64,000 nucleotides of DNA, taken from assembly GCF_017654505.1 (NCBI RefSeq), contig NC_054538.1, forward strand, positions 21,429,912-21,493,911, in the 5' to 3' direction. A program made the position numbers and the translations under genes. This DNA is from Polyodon spathula (taxonomy: Eukaryota > Chordata > Actinopteri > Acipenseriformes > Polyodontidae). This document shows positions 39,531 to 50,282 of the stretch, piece by piece; position 1 is the stretch's first letter; every line of letters begins with the position of its first letter. The notes beneath the pieces are model-generated. The model made no database searches. It worked only from the letters and a program-made list of their open reading frames with translations, and was not told the DNA's origin.

Positions 39531-39948
39531 AGTACAGTGGCTTGCGAAAGTATTGACCCCCCTTGGCATTTTTCCTATTTTGTTGCCTTACAACCTGGAA
39601 TTAAAATTGATTTTTATTTGGATTTCATGTAATGGACATACACAAAATAGTCCAAATTGGTGAAGTGAAATGAAAAAAATAACTTGTTTAAAAAAAATTC
39701 TAAAAAATAAATAACGTAAAAGTGGTGTGTGCATATGTATTCACCCCCTTTGCTATTAAGCCTCTAAATAAGATCTGGTGCAACCAATTACCTTCAGAAG
39801 TCACATAATTAGTTAAATAAAGTCCACCTGTGTGCAATCTAAGTGTCACATGATCTGTCACATGATCTCAGTATATATACACCTGTTCTGAAAGGCCCCA
39901 GAGTCTGCAACACCACTAAGCAAGGGGCACCACCAAGCAAGCGGCACC

Positions 39949-40960
39949 ATGAAGACCAAGGAGCTCTCCAAACAGGTCAGGGACAAAGTTGTGGAGAAGT
40001 ACAGATCAGGGTTGGGTTATAAAGAAATATCCGAAACTTTGAACATCCCACGGAGCACCATTAAAGCCATTATTAAAAAATGGAAAGAATATGGCACCAC
40101 AACAAACCTGGCAAGAAAGGGTCGCCCACCAAAACTCACAGACCAGGCAAGTAGGGCATTAATCAGAGAGGCAACAAAGAGACCAAAGATAACCCTGAAG
40201 GAGCTGCAAAGCTCCACAGCGGAGATTGGAGTATCTGTCCATAGGACCACTTTAAGCCGTACACTCCACAGAGCTGGGCTTTACGGAAGAGTGGCCAGAA
40301 AAAAGTCATTGCTTAAAGAAAAAAATAAGCAAACATGTTTGGTGTTCGCCAAAAGGCATGTGGGAGACTCCCCAAACATATGGAAGAAGGTACTCTGGTC
40401 AGATGAGCCTAAAATTGAGCTTTTTGGCCAACAAGGAAAACGTTATGTCTGGCGCAAACCCAACACCTCTCATCACCCTGAGAACACCATCCCCACAGTG
40501 AAGCATGGTGGTGGCAGCATCATGCTGTGGGGATGTTTTTCATCAGCAGGGACTGGGAAACTGGTCAGAATTGAAGGAAGGCGCTAAATACAGGGAAATT
40601 CTTGAGGAAAACCTGTTTCAGTCTTCCAGAGATTTGAGACTGGGATGTAGGTTCACCTTCCAGCAGGACAATGACCCTAAGCATACTGCTAAAGCAACAC
40701 TCAAGTGGTTTAAGGGGAAACATTTAAATGTCCTGGAATGGCATAGTCAAAGCCCAGACCTCAATACAATTGAGAATCTGTGGTATGACTTAAAGATTGC
40801 TGTACACCAGCGGAACCCATCCAACTTGAAGGAGCTGGAGCAGTTTTGCCTTGAAGAATGGGCAAAAGTCCCAGTGGCTAGATGTGTCAAGCTTATAGAT
40901 ACATACCCCAAGAGACTTGCAGCTGTAATTGCTGCAAAAGGTGGCTCTACAAAGTATTGA
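39949..40960 (+). pseudogene. Tc1 transposase, one frameshift
   Basis: The ATG at 39,949 starts MKTKELSKQVRDKVVEKYRS, the usual Tc1 start. Two helix-turn-helix subdomains follow (residues about 5-110), separated by a GRPPKL linker that resembles the GRPR-like motif. The DDE domain then has WSDE (first Asp), QQDNDPKH (second Asp) and NTIENLW (Glu), with 34 residues between the second Asp and the Glu, so it is DD34E. The frame breaks near 40,580: LVRIEG is followed by RR-stop, and the continuation GAKYREILEENL lies in the +1 frame. This implies a missing stretch of 3n+2 bases (about 8) where relatives encode a short Met-containing piece. The remainder is open to TKY-stop at 40,960. Cutting would need transposase from another copy. 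All catalytic residues remain, so decay is recent. Confidence 0.9.
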
Positions 40961-40962
40961 CT

Positions 40963-40964
<2 letters not shown>

Positions 40965-40998
<34 letters not shown>
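40965..40998 (+). repeat. Poly-G run of 34 nt inside the Tc1 element
   Basis: Thirty-four consecutive G lie just after the transposase stop codon, followed by TGAATACTTATG. The decayed Tc1 at 62.3 kb has GGGGGGTGGAGACTTAT in the same position, so a short G-run is ancestral and was expanded here, or the length is a base-calling error. Confidence 0.9.
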
Positions 40999-40999
<1 letters not shown>

Positions 41000-41900
41000 G
41001 AATACTTATGCACGCTCAAGTTTTCTGTTTTTTTGTCTTATTTCTTGTTTGTTTCACAATAAAAAATATTTTGCATCTTCAAAGTGGTAGGCATGTTGTG
41101 TAAATCAAATGATACAAACCCCCCAAAAATCCATTTTAATTACAGGTTGTAAGGAAACAAAATAGGAAAAATGCCAAGGGGGGTCAATACTTTCGCAAGC
41201 CACTGTAGATCACAGGCTGGAGATGACAGGCACACATTGATTCTTTAACAGGAAAGGGTGGTAAAAAAATTGAACGGGACTCAAGTGACTTTGCTGGTTC
41301 CACGGTGACCTTTGGATAGGACAGCTAGCCTGTTTTAGATATTCTGCGATGCACTACAAACAACAACAATCGAAGATCCTTCTTCTTGTCCCTTCAGGGC
41401 TGCCACTTAATGCAGAGTGTGCAAGTGCCTTTTCACAGCTGCAGAAGTTGATTTAATATACCTTGGATGAGAAGAGATGGGGGCTGCCAATTGAAAGAAA
41501 ACATTTTGCAGAATTATGAGGTCAAGATGTCATGAGAGCTAATATGAGGAGGTGCTTTACTGTATTGTAGTCAGGTTCAGATACATGCAGTAGTGGAACC
41601 AATTCATAAAATTGTTCATGGGTTACTTAAAGTGGCTATGGCTGATAAAATAATTTCACTGTCATACTCCTGTTTTGGTGGAGATTTGAAATCATGTGCA
41701 GTATTATACTATGTTAAATAGCAAGCAGATTCAAATTACATTTTAACGTTTTGTTATTTATCTATTTTTATTTTCCCTTAACTTTGTATGATATTTGCAA
41801 CTGGTCAGAGACGTTCTGGGTGATGTTGCTGAAATACTGTATTGATCTATCTTCTCATTTCCCCATTTTGGTGTTAGAGAATATATAGAATGTTCCCCCC

Positions 41901-42400
41901 TGTGACAGGGTCTTCCTCGTGTCACACGTGTGGGTAGCCGCTGTTCAAGCATACAGAGAGGCAGACGTGGTGTTGTTGAAAACGCCGACACAGGCGCGCA
42001 GGTTTTATTAACAAACAAACAGAAAACGAAAGTAAAATAAAGGTGGTCACGTTACGTTACCAGCAATGGTAATGCACAGAGGACTAACACAGCAAACTGT
42101 ACAAAAATGCAAAATAAAACACGATACAACAAACTATAAATCAAAGGTGCCGTGAAAACGGCAGGCCTTGCAGCAGCCCTGATCACAGCGATCGCCATGG
42201 TTTTATACCGACGCTCCGCCGACACGCCCACCCGCCTGCTGGAACAGCTGATTGCTTTCAGCTGCTGCTCCAAGCAGACGGGTAATCGTCCCCAGCAGAG
42301 CACCACAGCAGCTAAACAATTAAATCAATATTAACAATCAACACAAAAAAACATACAATAAACTACATATTTCATTGTGCAAGGCTTACGCTTTGCCACA
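41901..42400 (-). mobile_element. Solo LTR, family A, with target duplication
   Basis: On the minus strand it begins TGTGGCAAAG and ends CCCTGTCACA. CCCCC lies on both sides (41,896-41,900 and 42,401-42,405), a plausible 5-bp duplication although low in complexity. TATA box GGTATAAAACC (about 42,200) and TTAATAAAACC signal are conserved with the 28,034 copy. The central third differs from the 28-kb copy and resembles the 34-kb copy, so two subtypes exist. Confidence 0.75.
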
Positions 42401-42409
42401 CCCCCAAAT

Positions 42410-44610
42410 ATTCATTTCCCCAAAAATGAATATTGGTTCCCCTTTTGAATATATGCACTCCCTTAATTTTTGTAACAAAATAATCTTTCTTTGCATATAC
42501 ATCTACATCCATGCTCTTTCAACTAAAACCTTAAACTTGTACCATTCATTCTTCTCTGACAGGTCCATTGTCTCCTACAATAATAAAGGGTAAAAGCCTG
42601 CAAACATTGCTCGCATTTACTAACATTATACATGCATGATTTCCATAGAAATAGGACAAATAACAAACATGCCTATAGGGGGAAACAAATGTCTGCTGGT
42701 GAGAAAAAAAATATTCGTTCCCCTGGGGGTACAAATGTGCGAGGGACCCAATATTCATTTACTTCATGGCTACCATAGTGAGAGCTGTCATTGAGGGTTT
42801 TACATCTCGTCTGAAGGACAGAGCACAAGGAGTTTAAGTGACTTGCTCAGGATCACACACATGTATCTACGGTATAAACATTACTCTGTCAACATTTCCT
42901 TTCTATAAATTTGCCATGAGTGTTTTCTTTAATTCACTACTGCCTGTGCTTGTTTTTTCACCCACAACTTCAAACACTGAGTCTTACTTGCAAACAATAA
43001 AATATGCAGAATGCCAAAAATAAAAATGCCCGCTAGCCAAAGAATTTTGATTTGATTTTGAGAGTTACGCAGCCCAAGAAAAACAAATACCTCGTATCAC
43101 CAATGCATCTAACAAGTGCCCCTTCTGCAAAGAGATTCCTAAGGGACTCTATCATGAAAGGAACACCTCGCGTTGAGTCATTTGCTGTGTGTGCTGCTGT
43201 TTGAGAAATGTTCTTTATTCTTTTTTGCTCTCAAGGTCATTCCGTGTCCTTTGGGTTTCTGGAGTGTTTTGTGGTCAGGCAACAAATGACCTTTAATTAA
43301 TAATTACAGGGCTTTAGAAATACTAAAAGAAATGTAATACGTTTAATGACAATTCAACTATAAATCTTTTTTCAACGATTTACTAAGCTTCTCTTAATAT
43401 TTTTATTATTGATCATGTAACTATGAAATTTAATATGTGACGAAGCCTGTTGTCTCCAAATATACTACACTGTGCACCTTGTAGCTATAGCTATCATAAC
43501 ACTACAGTTTGGATTTTTATTATTTTTAAGTTCTTGGGTTTTATAGAAAAAAAGTATGTTTCTGATTCTTCCTTTAACTGAATCAGTTTGAAGTAAGAAG
43601 AGACATACTGCTGTTGCTGTGGACCTTTTTGGATGGTTGCTTATCCAAAAGTACCATGACATGTTCTTGCAGGATGACAGGATTTAAAATCCCAATTAAA
43701 AGTGAATGTCAGAGAGATTGCAGTTGTCATAATATAATATACTTTATACATTTTTAGATTGCACTGTACCAAATATAGATTAAAACCAATCAGCTCAGAT
43801 CTGTTTCCTTAGGGAGGTAAAATAATGTATTCAGATAAGCCAACTTATTACAAAAACATGACTTTTTGTTAAACCGTTCAGAAGAGATTTGGATTCCTTC
43901 AATGCTTTGGGACAGCATCTCTAGAATTGGGATGTTCTTTTGGGGGAAATGAGTTGGCAATGGTCTGGCCACGACTAACAGAAACCTGCAGGAAACTAAA
44001 CAAAACTGTGGCTCTAGCAGAAACTCACTTTAACTTTAGATCAAATCAGGTAAACATCAAGCATATTTTCGGTGCTTTTAATACCAGATTAAATTGTCAG
44101 TCGAATTGCTAGTATCTTATTTGTCCTGTGATAAACAATACGTCAAAGGAAAGGATTTATATCTTACCTTAATCCATTACGTCCCACTGTGCTATCTTGC
44201 CCCTGCCCATGGTTTCCCTATGCTCAGCCTCTCCACTTATCTGCAAACTCATTTATGGGCAGTGGTACGTTGAAAGGCGAGGCCAAAGGCCAAACAATGT
44301 AATGAGAAAATATGCATAATGTAGTCTAGTCTAGGTTTCAATAAATAATATATTGTATGAGTTTCCTGGCTGAATCATGTATTACTCCCCTCAGCTCAAA
44401 TAGAAAAACTAGCATTACCAACTCTGGTAACACAGACCTCAAGAAATTAATTAAAAGCAATATCAGAACAGTTAAATGGAGCATTTTGAAATGCATGCCC
44501 ACCAGTAAGATTAAGTTGTACAGCAGATCAACTCTGGAGCCCACGCAGTCTCAAATTTCTACTGACAGATATTAAATAAATGTTTCTCTGTTGGTTTTCA
44601 GTGCTGTTCT
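42410..44610. other. Unassigned AT-rich DNA
   Basis: No recognised element or gene. Confidence 0.5.
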
Positions 44611-44621
44611 GTTTTTTTTTT

Positions 44622-44815
44622 TTTAATCAATTATTCTTTCTCGGCTTCCTATGCAATTTGTAATGCCCAATTCACTGATGGTGAAGTATCCCTAATTCCC
44701 AATTTTCTGGGAGCACAAAGGCCAATTCACCATTCCTTGTGGACCTCTAGCCAAACAACAGGATTCAAATCATTCATGTTTCACCCTGCACCCCAAGCAC
44801 TATTAAAACCCAGGT
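44622..44815 (-). mobile_element. SINE-like fragment (shared 3' tail)
   Basis: On the minus strand the tail GAATTGGGCATTACAAATTG followed by AATAATTGATTAAAAA resembles the 3' end of the SINE at 22,460. A B-box-like GATTTGAATCC also occurs on that strand. The body is strongly diverged. Confidence 0.35.
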
Positions 44816-44819
44816 CAGG

Positions 44820-46227
44820 CCGGGGAATCGCCTTCACTGATCTTTTAAGTTTCTTTTAGTTTTACTTTTGTTTTTAAATCACCTCTCTCCTCTCGCTCTC
44901 CCTTTCCTCCTCTGAACACCCACCATGTCAGAAGAGAGCTGCAGGTTTATATGCAGGTGACCATCTCCAGATTAGCAACAAATTAATCACCTAATTAATT
45001 CGGGAGATGGCCACCTTCTGCACAAGGTTTTTAATTATTCCTGGTAGAGGACAAGTTGCCGACCTTGCCTCTGCCAGAACATACCCAAACAAAACAACGC
45101 GGCTACGCTGTCATATATACAAATAACAATAAATACTAAACAAATACAAAATAACACAGGGGCGGAGGGGGAGACCCCGTTCTAAAAATAACTGTACAGG
45201 GCTACTCACCCTGTTACATATTTGCGAAGGTAGAGCCCTCAGCGACCCCAGGTGAGGCAGAGCCCTCAGCGACCCCAGGCGAGGCAGGACTGGCAGCAAC
45301 CTTAGGGGAATCAAAGGCGAAACATGCAGCCCCAGGCGAATAGGGCGTGGCATCCCTGAGCGGTGCAAGGCAGGGCAGCAGTGGTCCCTTCGAAAGCGAT
45401 AGCGGCAGTGGACCCTTGGGGGGTGACTGCAGTAGGAGAGCCAGGACTAGGGTGGTGCTGGGATTAGCCCTCTTCGCAGCGGCTGCGACCCAGTGGTTTT
45501 CCCCCGTGCGCCCCTCAGCAACCTATGCAGGGGCTGCTGAGGACTGGCAACATCCTGCCCTGGTCCCTCCAATAAGGAAGGGAGAGGCAGCTCCTGTGGA
45601 TGCTTGGGCTCCTCCCACTCAGGCGCAGGAAGTTCGGGCTCCTCCCACTCAGGCGCAGGACGCTCAGGCTCCTTCCACTCAGGCGCAGGACTTTGGGCTT
45701 CTCCCACTCAGGCGCAGGACGCTCAGGCTCCTCCCCTCTTGTGGAGGTGGCAGAACCAGCAGGTATTCTCCCTCTGCTGGTGAGGATGGGCACAGCAGGC
45801 ATTCTTCTAGTGGGAGGGGGTAGTTGAGTGGAGTGGGCAATCACCTTCACTGATCCTTTAAGTTGCTTTTAATTTTACTTTTGTTTTTAAATCACCTCTC
45901 TCTCTCCTCTCGCTCTCCCTTTCCTCCTCTGAACACCCACCACGAGAGCAGGGAGCTGCAGGTTTATATGCAGATGACCATCTCTCAATTAGCAACAAAT
46001 TAATCACCTAATTAATTCGGGTGATTTTGCACAAGGTTTTTAATTATTCCTGGCAGAGGACAAGTTGCCGACCTTGCCTCTGCCAGAACACACCCAAACA
46101 AAACAACGCGGCTACGCTGTCATATATACAAATAACAATAAATACTAAACAAATACAAAATAACACAGGGGCAGAGGGGGAGACCCTGTTCTAAAAATAA
46201 CTGTACCGGTCTGCTCGCCCTGTTACA
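44820..46227 (-). mobile_element. Small LTR retrotransposon with repetitive internal ORF
   Basis: Two directly repeated LTRs (44,820-45,218 and 45,834-46,227), about 90% or more alike by eye, flank a 615-bp internal region. On the minus strand each starts TGTAACAGGG and carries TATAAACCTGCAGCTC. The internal region has no RT, integrase or protease, only a Pro/Glu-rich repetitive ORF, so the element is non-autonomous. No matching target duplication was found next to 44,820 and 46,227, so the outer ends may have rearranged. Confidence 0.65.
45447..45785 (-). CDS. Pro/Glu-rich tandem-repeat ORF of the small LTR element
   Basis: The minus strand encodes about five copies of a 10-residue unit, PAPEWEEPER with variants (PAPEWKEPER, PAPEWEEPEL), made by 30-bp DNA repeats at 45,600-45,740. 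The first copies (GEEPERPAPEWEKPK) are in a frame shifted by one base from the rest. After the repeats comes an LPLPSLLEGPGQ-like stretch. Such repeats suggest an intrinsically disordered protein. No enzyme motif is visible. It may be a captured or degenerate gag/leader ORF; the function is unknown. The plus-strand frame (45,347-45,823) is open only because of the repeat. Confidence 0.4.
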
Positions 46228-46229
46228 AT

Positions 46230-48380
46230 AGGTATAAGGGCAACATGTTCCAGACCCATTTTTACCCATTGCATTGCATCTATTTGCTTCAGAAAGAGAG
46301 CATGATTAAGCATTAGCATACTTTATTTATTTAAGGGAATGATAGTGTAACAGTGTTAAGTTTTCTGTCGTTTTTCTATTGCACTTTGACTATTTTATAT
46401 TGATGTGTTTTTTAAAAATGTGTGAATGTATGTAAGGAAATTGCATTGTAGTTGATTAATTAGTCAAATTATTTGTAACGAAATACTTTATAAAGCTTAA
46501 TTAAGAAGAAAGGATAGAGCTGGGAGGATGTTCAGGATAACGAGCACTTTGTATGAGCATGGATACCGGGCTGGGAAGTAGGAGTGGCAGTAGGGGATTT
46601 TGAGCAACTGCTACTTTGTTTGTGAAGTTTATGAACTGTAGCGTATACTGGCGGTGGTGTGTATCTGCATATAGCAATTGTAGCTCATGTGTTGCTGCTG
46701 CTGCTACATTCTTAGCCCGGTACCGGCTCTGCCTGTAGTGAAAGGGGTACGGGGAGATCTAGAATGGCTCCTATGTGATTATTTAGCCTTTCTTTGCTAC
46801 CTGTGAGAATGGGATTATTCAGTCAATGGAGTATGTGCCCGATGCTCTTTATCTGAACTCTATTGAAGGTGAAATTGAGGACTCGCTAGGTTTTGTTTCG
46901 TTGGAGCACCGCGTTAGTTTGATTGAAATACATTTTCTTGATTGAGTCCTCAACCACGTCTCAAATTCACCAATGCAACTAACTCTTGATGGTTTTATTC
47001 TGCTTAGGTGCCCTTTAGTGCTTTACAAACTGTGATGCTGATTTGTGAACGATGGTGTCTAATTTGTGTAGCTGATAACTAACATGCCTCTTTTTATGAA
47101 GCCCTGGAAAAAAGGATCTGTTTGATATATACTAGTTTTGTAAATGCGAAAAGCATATTTTACCTTTATAAATAAAAATGTTGAACTCCATTTTTGCTTG
47201 CTCTCTGCTTTTCTTATAGTTCATACATTGCTCTTTCCCAATAAAAGAACCTGTGCTATTGAACTAAGGCAAAATTGGCAAACATTACATTTTAGTTGCT
47301 CTTTCTTTTACAGAGCTGGCATGGTTGGATTAGCCTGAGTGTAATTGCCCTCATGGTAGCTGTGCATGCTCCTATACTGGTTTTGGCTTCCATTACCACC
47401 CCCATTACAATAGTATAGGTGTGACCCAGGATCTTGTCAGAGTTCAACCAAGGCCGGGTGGTGGGAGAAGAGTAGGAAAGATACTTTACGACTGAAGGAA
47501 AGAGGTAAAGTCACAACTTTAAGTGATCGGAGTAAACCATTGAGGGAACATGTGTTATGATAAACTGTAGGATAATTTTACAAATTCTTTGTTTTATCAC
47601 TCAAACAATAACAGTGTAGTGGACACTTCCAGGCTCCAAGTTGAGACTCAAAATCATAAAATTTCATCGCCTGACTTAACTTCTCATTTATTTAACAAAA
47701 TCTACAGTGTATCCCAATACTACAACATTAAACCCACCAACATCCTTAATTATCATCCATCTAGGAACACAATGTATATCTAACAACTGTTTTCCCAATG
47801 ATATTACCTCTTCACTTCAAAAGGCAGTGTATCCTGTTCTGCCATACATTTGTTAGTGACGGAACACAGTAAAAATGTGCATAGTTTATGGTAACATCTA
47901 ATTTATCTGTTACTGTTTTATCTCTGACCTTCTTAATATGCCTTCCCCTTGCCTGTTTCAAACACAGCAATCAGAAAACATCATTGAGATTTCACTCCAA
48001 CTACATGACATTTTCAAAAGCATCCTTCTCTGGAGAGCCTGGGTAAATATGCCATTTAAATATATTTTATTTAGGCTAGCAATCTTATGGTCTGAATATA
48101 GCACTGTGTCATTTTATGACCTGCATTCTCACACATACTGCATGTAAATGTCAAATCCATTTACATTCAGTATGCCGGGCCAGAACACATCATTACATTA
48201 CAGTGCCTTAGGACATCACAGTGCCATTTTAAGTGTTGCGTTCTATTTTTTTTCCAACAGTTTTGTGGAATTTCATTTTCACAATGCTAAACTATAGCAT
48301 TATTATTATTACTATTATTTCACTATAAGAGCCTAACTTATTTTTTCCCTCTCTTTGAAGTTCAAATAAAGTCACAACAA
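46230..48380. other. Unassigned DNA
   Basis: The 46,500-46,960 part is less AT-rich and has an 8-bp inverted pair (GAGGACTC and GAGTCCTC), but no family was recognised. Confidence 0.45.
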
Positions 48381-48384
48381 AGGT

Positions 48385-48578
48385 CAAAACAGAAACAAGG
48401 ACCAGCGGTCCCAAATTTAGATTAGATAAAGGAGCAGAAAATAGGAGGCACTTTTTAATGCAGAGAATTGTGGGAGTCTAGAATCAACTCCCCAGTAATG
48501 TTGTTGAAGCTGACACCCTGGGATCCTTCAAGAAGCTGCTTGATGAGATTCTGGGATCAATAAGCTTCTAACAACCAA
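48385..48578 (+). mobile_element. CR1 fragment (ORF2 tail)
   Basis: The sequence matches the CR1 ORF2 tail from the ETRTRG-coding region to the end of the frame (ATAAGCTTCTAACAACC). A small deletion removes part of the DKGAF-coding region and a TAG replaces the Trp codon. It directly abuts an L2 fragment. Confidence 0.65.
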
Positions 48579-48581
48579 ATG

Positions 48582-49066
48582 CTGCCCTGAACCTCAGAAA
48601 CTGTCTGCTGCTGCCTTCCCCCACAATAGGAAACCATGGTGTACTTCTTGACAGCAAAAGCTTTTCCTTGATGCCCACATCTCCTCATTAATATTCAAAT
48701 ATTCCTTCTACCATCTTCAAAACATCTACAGAGTCCATCCCTACCTTTCCCTCCCAGATGAGGAGATACTTTGTCATGCATTTGGCTCCTCTTGACTCGA
48801 TTACTGCAAATCTCTATATGGTGGTCTCCGGGCATGCACCATAAACTGACTGCAGCTAGTTCAGAATGCCCATACCAGGATCCTAACCAGATGTAAAAAA
48901 CGTGATCACGTTTTTTTTTTTTTTTTTTTTTTTTACTGTATGTCATGTATTATGCATTTCTCTGTATTTAAAGTATTATGGATTTTCATTGCTTCTTGCA
49001 TCTTGTAAAGCGCTTTGTGATGGTGGTCCACTATGAAAAGTGCTATATAAAATAAAGATTGATTGA
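48582..49066 (+). mobile_element. L2-like LINE, 3' fragment
   Basis: This is the same family as the 8.6-10.6 kb copy, on the plus strand. It carries the thumb-coding region (NCLLLPSP motif), a degraded SRLDYC...LQLVQNA segment and a KKRDHV-like end. A 24-nt poly-T (48,911-48,934) follows, then the 3' UTR AAGCGCTTTGTGATGGTGGT and the tail ATAAAGATTGATTGATT. Many stops are present. Confidence 0.7.
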
Positions 49067-49190
49067 TTTTGAATGACCTTTAATGCTGGAACTTTGTTTG
49101 CTACTCCTCCTATTCTTGTCACCTGCAAATTTAACAAGTTTGCTTACTATATCATAATCTAAGCCATTAATGTATATAATACAGTGGTTG
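49067..49190 (-). mobile_element. CR1 reverse-transcriptase fragment (FADD region)
   Basis: The minus strand encodes YINGLDYDIVSKLVKFAGD, matching the Y-I-N-D-L-D...K-F-A-D-D block of CR1-clade RT, the catalytic YxDD equivalent. The second Asp region is damaged. The fragment follows the L2 3' end in the opposite direction. Confidence 0.55.
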
Positions 49191-49370
49191 TCTTACGAAA
49201 TAGTGCCTGCTAGAAAGTTATATAGTAGTGGCAAAAACACTGTAGTTTACTAGAATTTTCCATATTGTACACAATGAATTTTTATATGGGTTAAGTCCCA
49301 ATTTAAAATGTTTATTCCTCTGTAGAAAACGAATGACTATATTATTGTATAGAAAACATATAACGCAGTA

Positions 49371-49520
49371 GTCGGGAGCCATAGTTAAGGTGTTTTGCTT
49401 TATAACGAGAATGCTAGTGTTAGTGTAATGGCATCATGGGGTAAAATGGGAGCCATGACCGTATCGCATTATAACCTGTTCCGCAGTATAATGGGGGAGC
49501 AATGTAGTTCTACGGTTGAC
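49371..49520. other. Possible DNA-transposon fragment
   Basis: TTTATAACGAGAATG and CGCATTATAACCTGTTCCGC with ATAATGGGGG suggest a non-autonomous DNA transposon remnant just upstream of the host promoter. I could not assign a family. Confidence 0.2.
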
Positions 49521-49576
49521 GTATTTTCAACATGCTATTACAGCCTTCTATTATTTAAATCATCATAACTCTTAAA

Positions 49577-49968
49577 CCGGTAGAGGGCAGTGGTAGATGT
49601 TTATATGCGAGGCTCAAAATAACTCTCTCTGCCTCTGCTCTCTCTCTCTTTCTCTCGGGAGCTTTTTCACCATCAAGCAGCTGCACAGTATCAATCTGAG
49701 AAGAGCGCATCATATATCTTCCACAGACTCACAACAGAGACAGTCCTGCAAGACTTAACACCAACTAGCCACCCATGGACCGTTCTCACCGCCCAGCACC
49801 CTCTAATTGCACATTATTAGGACTTAAAATGAAATAGAGCAAGCACGTTGCACGCATAAACAGACTGTATTGGATTCAGTCAGTTTTGAAACTTTTCCCC
49901 TCTCCGTTTTTTTATTTTTATTTTTTTCTTTTTTCTTTTTAAACGATTCTGATCTTCATTTGCGACCC
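49577..49968 (+). promoter_or_regulatory. Putative promoter/5'UTR of the 49,969 exon with a CTCF-like site
   Basis: A CTCF-like 14-mer (CCGGTAGAGGGCAG, 49,577-49,590) matches the CCASYAGRKGGCRS consensus at 13 of 14 positions. It is followed by a weak TATA-like TTTATATG (about 49,600) and a CT-rich initiator-like tract (49,625-49,662). The leader then runs to the ATG with no in-frame upstream ATG. The position about 0.4 kb before the exon suggests a promoter, but no transcription start can be fixed from sequence alone. Confidence 0.35.
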
Positions 49969-50131
49969 ATGGATGCGGTTGCTGCCATGATGCCAGGGAA
50001 CCAACCGATTCACCAGAAAAAGATCACGGCTCGGAGGAAAAAGAGAAAGGAGTTGTTTTTGGGACAGATCTGCTTCACTGGCTTTTTGCTACTGGTTGTA
50101 TCGTGTTTTTCATTCCTAGCTGATAAATCAG
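49969..50131 (+). CDS. First coding exon of an unrecognised membrane or secreted host protein
   Basis: This is the only stretch that looks like a host gene. The ATG at 49,969 (context GACCCATGG) is the first in its frame after a pyrimidine-rich leader. Fifty-four codons follow, then TCAG|GTGAGC, a good 5' splice donor that leaves a phase-1 intron. The peptide has about 15 polar residues (MDAVAAMMPGNQPIHQ), a strongly basic stretch (KKITARRKKRKE), then about 20 hydrophobic residues (LFLGQICFTGFLLLVVSCFS) and a short polar end (FLADKS). That layout fits a type II membrane anchor or a long uncleaved signal peptide. Phase-1 introns directly after a signal or anchor exon are common in vertebrate extracellular proteins. 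The frame stays open to 50,379 only by reading into intronic CTT and TTTA repeats. No later exon was recognised up to 64,000, so the intron is probably long. I do not know the family. Confidence 0.6.
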
Positions 50132-50205
50132 GTGAGCTTGCGTTTAGATTAGTATATATAATGTACTTCCTAAAACTGCGAGCATTGTGTTTCTGTTTAA
50201 GTAAC

Positions 50206-50282
50206 CTCTTCTTCTTCTTCTTCTTCTTCTTCTTCTTCTTTCTTCTTATTTATTTAAATTATTTATTTATTTATTTATTTAA
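50206..50282 (+). repeat. (CTT)n followed by (TTTA)n microsatellite in intron 1
   Basis: CTT repeats (50,206-50,247) run into TTTA repeats (50,248-50,282), starting about 75 bp after the splice donor of the host exon. Confidence 0.95.

Larger units (their letters stand above)
39535..41205 (+). mobile_element. Tc1/mariner transposon, nearly complete
   Basis: The 1,671-bp element is flanked by TA dinucleotides (39,533-39,534 and 41,206-41,207), the Tc1 target duplication. Both ends start CAGTGGCTTGCGAAAGTATT read inwards, and the inverted repeats stay similar for about 90 bp, with weaker similarity to about 200 bp. The transposase lies between, on the plus strand. The 3' part contains a 34-nt poly-G run (40,965-40,998). 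Ends, target site and ORF length agree, so the boundaries are firm. Confidence 0.93.

Noticed and set aside
45347..45823. 158-codon plus-strand frame
   Set aside because: It runs antisense to the LTR element and is open because of the 30-bp repeat.
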